Below are positions 61,227-64,000 of a stretch of 64,000 bases of DNA, piece after piece. This stretch comes from Ascidia mentula (taxonomy: Eukaryota > Chordata > Ascidiacea > Phlebobranchia > Ascidiidae). The position numbers and the translations under genes were made by a program. Where the stretch lies: NCBI GenBank assembly GCA_947561715.1, contig OX387205.1:10049001-10113000 (forward strand). The letters run 5' to 3'. Under the pieces are notes generated by a model. It searched no databases. It was given only the letters and a program-made list of their open reading frames with translations, and was not told where the DNA came from. How positions within the stretch are numbered: the first letter of the stretch is position 1; every line of letters begins with the position of its first letter.

Positions 61227-62212
61227 TGTTTAATTGATTTACTATAATCAAAATCTAAACCACATATTAGGTTTTGGGTGAGTTTACCAGTGACTTTTTT
61301 GCACTTAAAGAGTCAGTTACAGATATCAACTAAGTTATGGTTAATGCCATCAATGGGTCCGACGTCACAATGCTGCAGGTAAAGATTGGTTAAAAATGCA
61401 TTGGTTTAGATAGGAGTTCTTCAATAAAACGCGTGTAGTGCAGCAGTAGCTCCTTTTGTCGAAAATATTTTCAGGCAAAGCAGAAATTGTCCAAGAAAAT
61501 TAAAGTACGAAGCACCAATAACGAAAATTTACATTTTGTTTCAAGAAAAAAGCCTGAAATTAACGGCAACTAGCACATCTGGCAGCTATACATGGGTTTG
61601 GTTTGCGCTTTTACTGCGGCCAATAAGTCTTGAAATGACCGTGGATGGTCACTATAGCTTATCTGTTGTAAGGAAGTTTCGTAATTATGAATATCTTTTG
61701 CGGGACATTCGAAAATCTAAACTGACATAGAGAAATGGGATGTGCACAACAGATGTGTGGCGCAAAATACTTTCGTTTAATGTAGCCGAATAACCCTTAA
61801 TCTGAGCAAGCATTAAATCATTTAATGTCACGCTTGTTAAAACTTATATAGACCCAAGCTTACAATACTTAGCAGTTTAAGTACGATGTCGACGAAGGCT
61901 ATTGTCCCGCACACCTCATCACCAACTGCCAAAGTCACGCGAGAAAACTCCAGACGAGTTTAGCTTCAGGGAAAGATAAACACGTGGAATTTAGCCGGTT
62001 TGCCGTGTAGCCGAAAGGTGATTTTACGGATTTATTGCAACTATTTCTACGACATTGCATGATGTACTGTGTATGTATACCGTGATTCGAATTAAAAGCA
62101 TAAATAGTAAGGTCAATATATTTTTTTATTTTTTTTAATTCACAAACAGTGCAAGGCTTTCAAACAAACAAATTTAGTCCGGAAATCAAAACGAATAAGA
62201 AAAGTATTTTTC
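61227..62212. other. Upstream of the DDX21-like gene and 3' flank of the sulfotransferase-like gene
   Basis: No gene seen. The promoter of the DDX21-like gene lies at the left end by position. Confidence 0.45.
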
Positions 62213-63630
62213 CTACTGCCACAACAAAACGTACAACGGTAGGAGTGTTGTTACGACAATTACAATTAGAAAACAAATGACTTTGGTCTCAAAAATCATC
62301 TGTTTCATAATGAAATTATTTTGAGCTGCATCTTTCAGCAGAGAACATTTCTTGTTTTTGTGCGGAAATGGACTATTCGGTATTTCAACACCAAGAAACT
62401 TGCACACAGGCTCCTAGCCTTCTTGCACGTGAAACATAAGAAGTTTTTCTGGTGGAGCATTCTGCATTGAGAAAAAATGCAGTATAGATAATAAACTTTG
62501 TAAAATTTCTCCATAGATATGTGTTTCTATGTAAGTTCAACATAGCGACATATGTTTACTTTTGCGTCAAGTAACTTAACTTCTTCGTTTCTGTTTTCAC
62601 CTGTGGTAGTTGCAAAAACTGGTGATGCCTTGTTAGGCAAAATATAGTTTTTCTGAATTAAACATCAACTAACTGAGCTGTTTGCATGATCGTTGCGTTA
62701 AACTTACATAGAAATATAGGCTACATATGCTAGCGCACCTCGGTGCAAACTGATCCAAATTGGTCAACTATTCTGCAACATATTTCTCCATAGATAATAA
62801 AATTTGCATTTTGGAAAAAGCGGAAATCGTACCTTCAACGTTTTGTTGTTACAATTGCTTTTTATTTCGTAGGTTTCGTATTTGGCCTGTTACCGAGGCA
62901 TTTACAAATAAACACAACATGCTTAAAACTATACCATACTTGCACGATATCTGCGAAATGCTGATGTCGATATTTGATGCACAGAATTGTTTCGTTGATA
63001 GGCATCCTACACCAGCTGGATAACTGCCATATGCCTGATATTGCACAGTCTGCATACATGTTAAAAGTTACAAATATTTTAGTGTAAACAGCATGTTTTG
63101 CTTACTGCGCAGAACAACCGACTTTCCAATTTTGCGACCTGTGGGTGTTATTGCTTTCGCAATGGCAAACATCCAGTTACTGTTTATGTCATGTAACTGG
63201 CGTTCGTAACTCTTGATCCATTCGCTTTCTTCCCGTATAGTTAAAATTATCTGCAAATGTAAGTTACAACTTAAATACGACCATATAATGTCCCTTTTAT
63301 TTCAAAAATAGCCATAGCATGCTTTATTACTTTCAGCAAAAAATACTCTGTCAGAGGGTGGCTACAAAAACTTACTTTGGCGTCGGGAAAAGCTTGATGA
63401 ATTTCTTTCCAAAAATAAAACGCTGGCAAATCGTCAACTGCATCGACGTTTTCGTACATCTTCCGAAACAGTTCTGTGCCCCCACCTTTGCTGAGTATTT
63501 GCATCCACTCTTCGCCATGCCAATACTCATGGTCTAGGTAACTGTAGACCGTATTGTATCCAAGCTCTTGAAGTGCTGCATTTGTTGACTTGGTACCAGT
63601 TTTGGGAAAACCCGCAATTATAACCTTCAT
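62213..63630 (-). pseudogene. Sulfotransferase-like gene with in-frame nonsense codon
   Basis: Family: Sulfotransfer_4-type P-loop proteins, which use PAPS as donor. Coding order: 63630-63376, 63250-63106, 63049-62940, 62461-62213, phases consistent. Exon 1 starts MKVIIAGFPKTGTKSTNAAL, with the 5'-phosphosulfate loop GFPKTGTKS, then VDAVDDLPAFYFWKEI. Exon 2 reads IILTIREESEWIKSY, the 3'-phosphate region. Exon 3 has YRHQHFADIVQ. Exon 4 reads NAPPEKLLMFHVQEG, then TAG (62414-62416), then EPVCKFLGVEIPNSPFPHKNK and a C-terminal hydrophobic tail (VICFLIVIVVTTLLPLYVLLW). The TAG stands where the family has an invariant Trp (EGWEPLC), so TGG mutated to TAG. The product would stop at 185 instead of 252 residues, losing the last helix and the tail. 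Everything else is intact, so the break is young or polymorphic. Confidence 0.8.
62581..62720 (+). mobile_element. Penelope 3'-tail remnant with decayed hammerhead-like core
   Basis: CTGGTGATGCC-TTGTT-AGGCAAAATATA then GTTTTTCTG, AATTAAACAT, CTGAGCTGTTTGCATGATCG. It aligns through its length with the tail at 6020-6120 (CTGATGATGCC, AGGCGAAATATA, TTTTTCTC, CTGAGCTGTCTGAAGATCG). Both core blocks carry a change. Stem I survives as AAAAA with TTTTT. It lies in intron 3 of the sulfotransferase-like gene. Confidence 0.6.
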
Positions 63631-64000
63631 TTTACCACAGTATATAAAACTTAAAGCTTTGTGCGGAAGTTTTGCTAAAAACGTTTTCTTCTTTCTTTCC
63701 AACTAGGTGATTTCTATATTTTAGAGAACAAGTATGAAAAAAAGTCTAATTGAGTCTAAAACTTTGAACTATAAACAGTAAAAATATCAAACAAAACGAA
63801 AATTTTTGTGACAACAGGAAGAAAACATGCTTGTTTCCTTACTTATTTCCTCTTTCCTCGCACAGCCTTCTGGAATCCTGCTGGACGGCATATATTTTTA
63901 TTAAGACTCTTTAATAAAAACGCTTTCCTCTTACTTTAGTCACTATAATTGATATATACCCACATTCTTATACCCGCATGATACCTGTCTTTCTATTCAA
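63631..64000. other. Upstream flank of the sulfotransferase-like gene
   Basis: No gene or clear signal seen. Confidence 0.4.

Overview
The window is nuclear DNA of an invertebrate chordate, most likely a solitary ascidian of the Ciona type. The reasons are AT-rich sequence, compact multi-exon genes with GT-AG introns, deeply diverged but recognisable animal orthologues, and a complete tenascin gene (a chordate matrix protein). There are no bacterial operons, rRNA genes or CRISPR arrays. All splice structures were worked out by hand from splice signals, reading phase and family knowledge. Exons are listed in 5'-to-3' order of the plus strand unless stated otherwise.

Layout. 1-9.7 kb (+): 3' part of a BAG6-like gene whose first intron here holds a recent 5.8 kb Penelope-like retroelement arranged as a near-perfect head-to-head palindrome. 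10.2-11.4 kb (-): intronless ankyrin-MYND gene, convergent with BAG6. 12.2-20.5 kb (+): PLEKHM1-like gene (RUN, PH and Rubicon-homology zinc domain), head-to-head with the ankyrin-MYND gene. 22.7-24.8 kb (-): beta-1,3-glycosyltransferase-like gene that seems to lack its catalytic acids. 27.9-38.3 kb (+): intron-rich gene made of an acidic leader, a C2H2 finger, a MULE/DDE-transposase-like core, a cysteine/histidine SWIM-like region and a nuclear-signal tail; it is the best candidate for an undescribed domesticated transposase. 38.6-53.9 kb (-): tenascin, 46 exons (coiled coil, 8 EGF, 18 FN3, fibrinogen globe). 55.4-61.2 kb (-): DDX21-type nucleolar RNA helicase, 16 exons including a 20-nt microexon. 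62.2-63.6 kb (-): sulfotransferase-like gene broken by an in-frame TAG.

The genes are not a pathway. BAG6, PLEKHM1, DDX21 and tenascin are ordinary housekeeping or matrix genes. What links the window is mobile DNA: the Penelope palindrome with a hammerhead-ribozyme-like tail, two or more dispersed copies of the same tail motif, a 103-bp-arm inverted repeat with a related motif, a MITE family with at least four copies and two fragments, and a transposase that looks recruited as a host gene.
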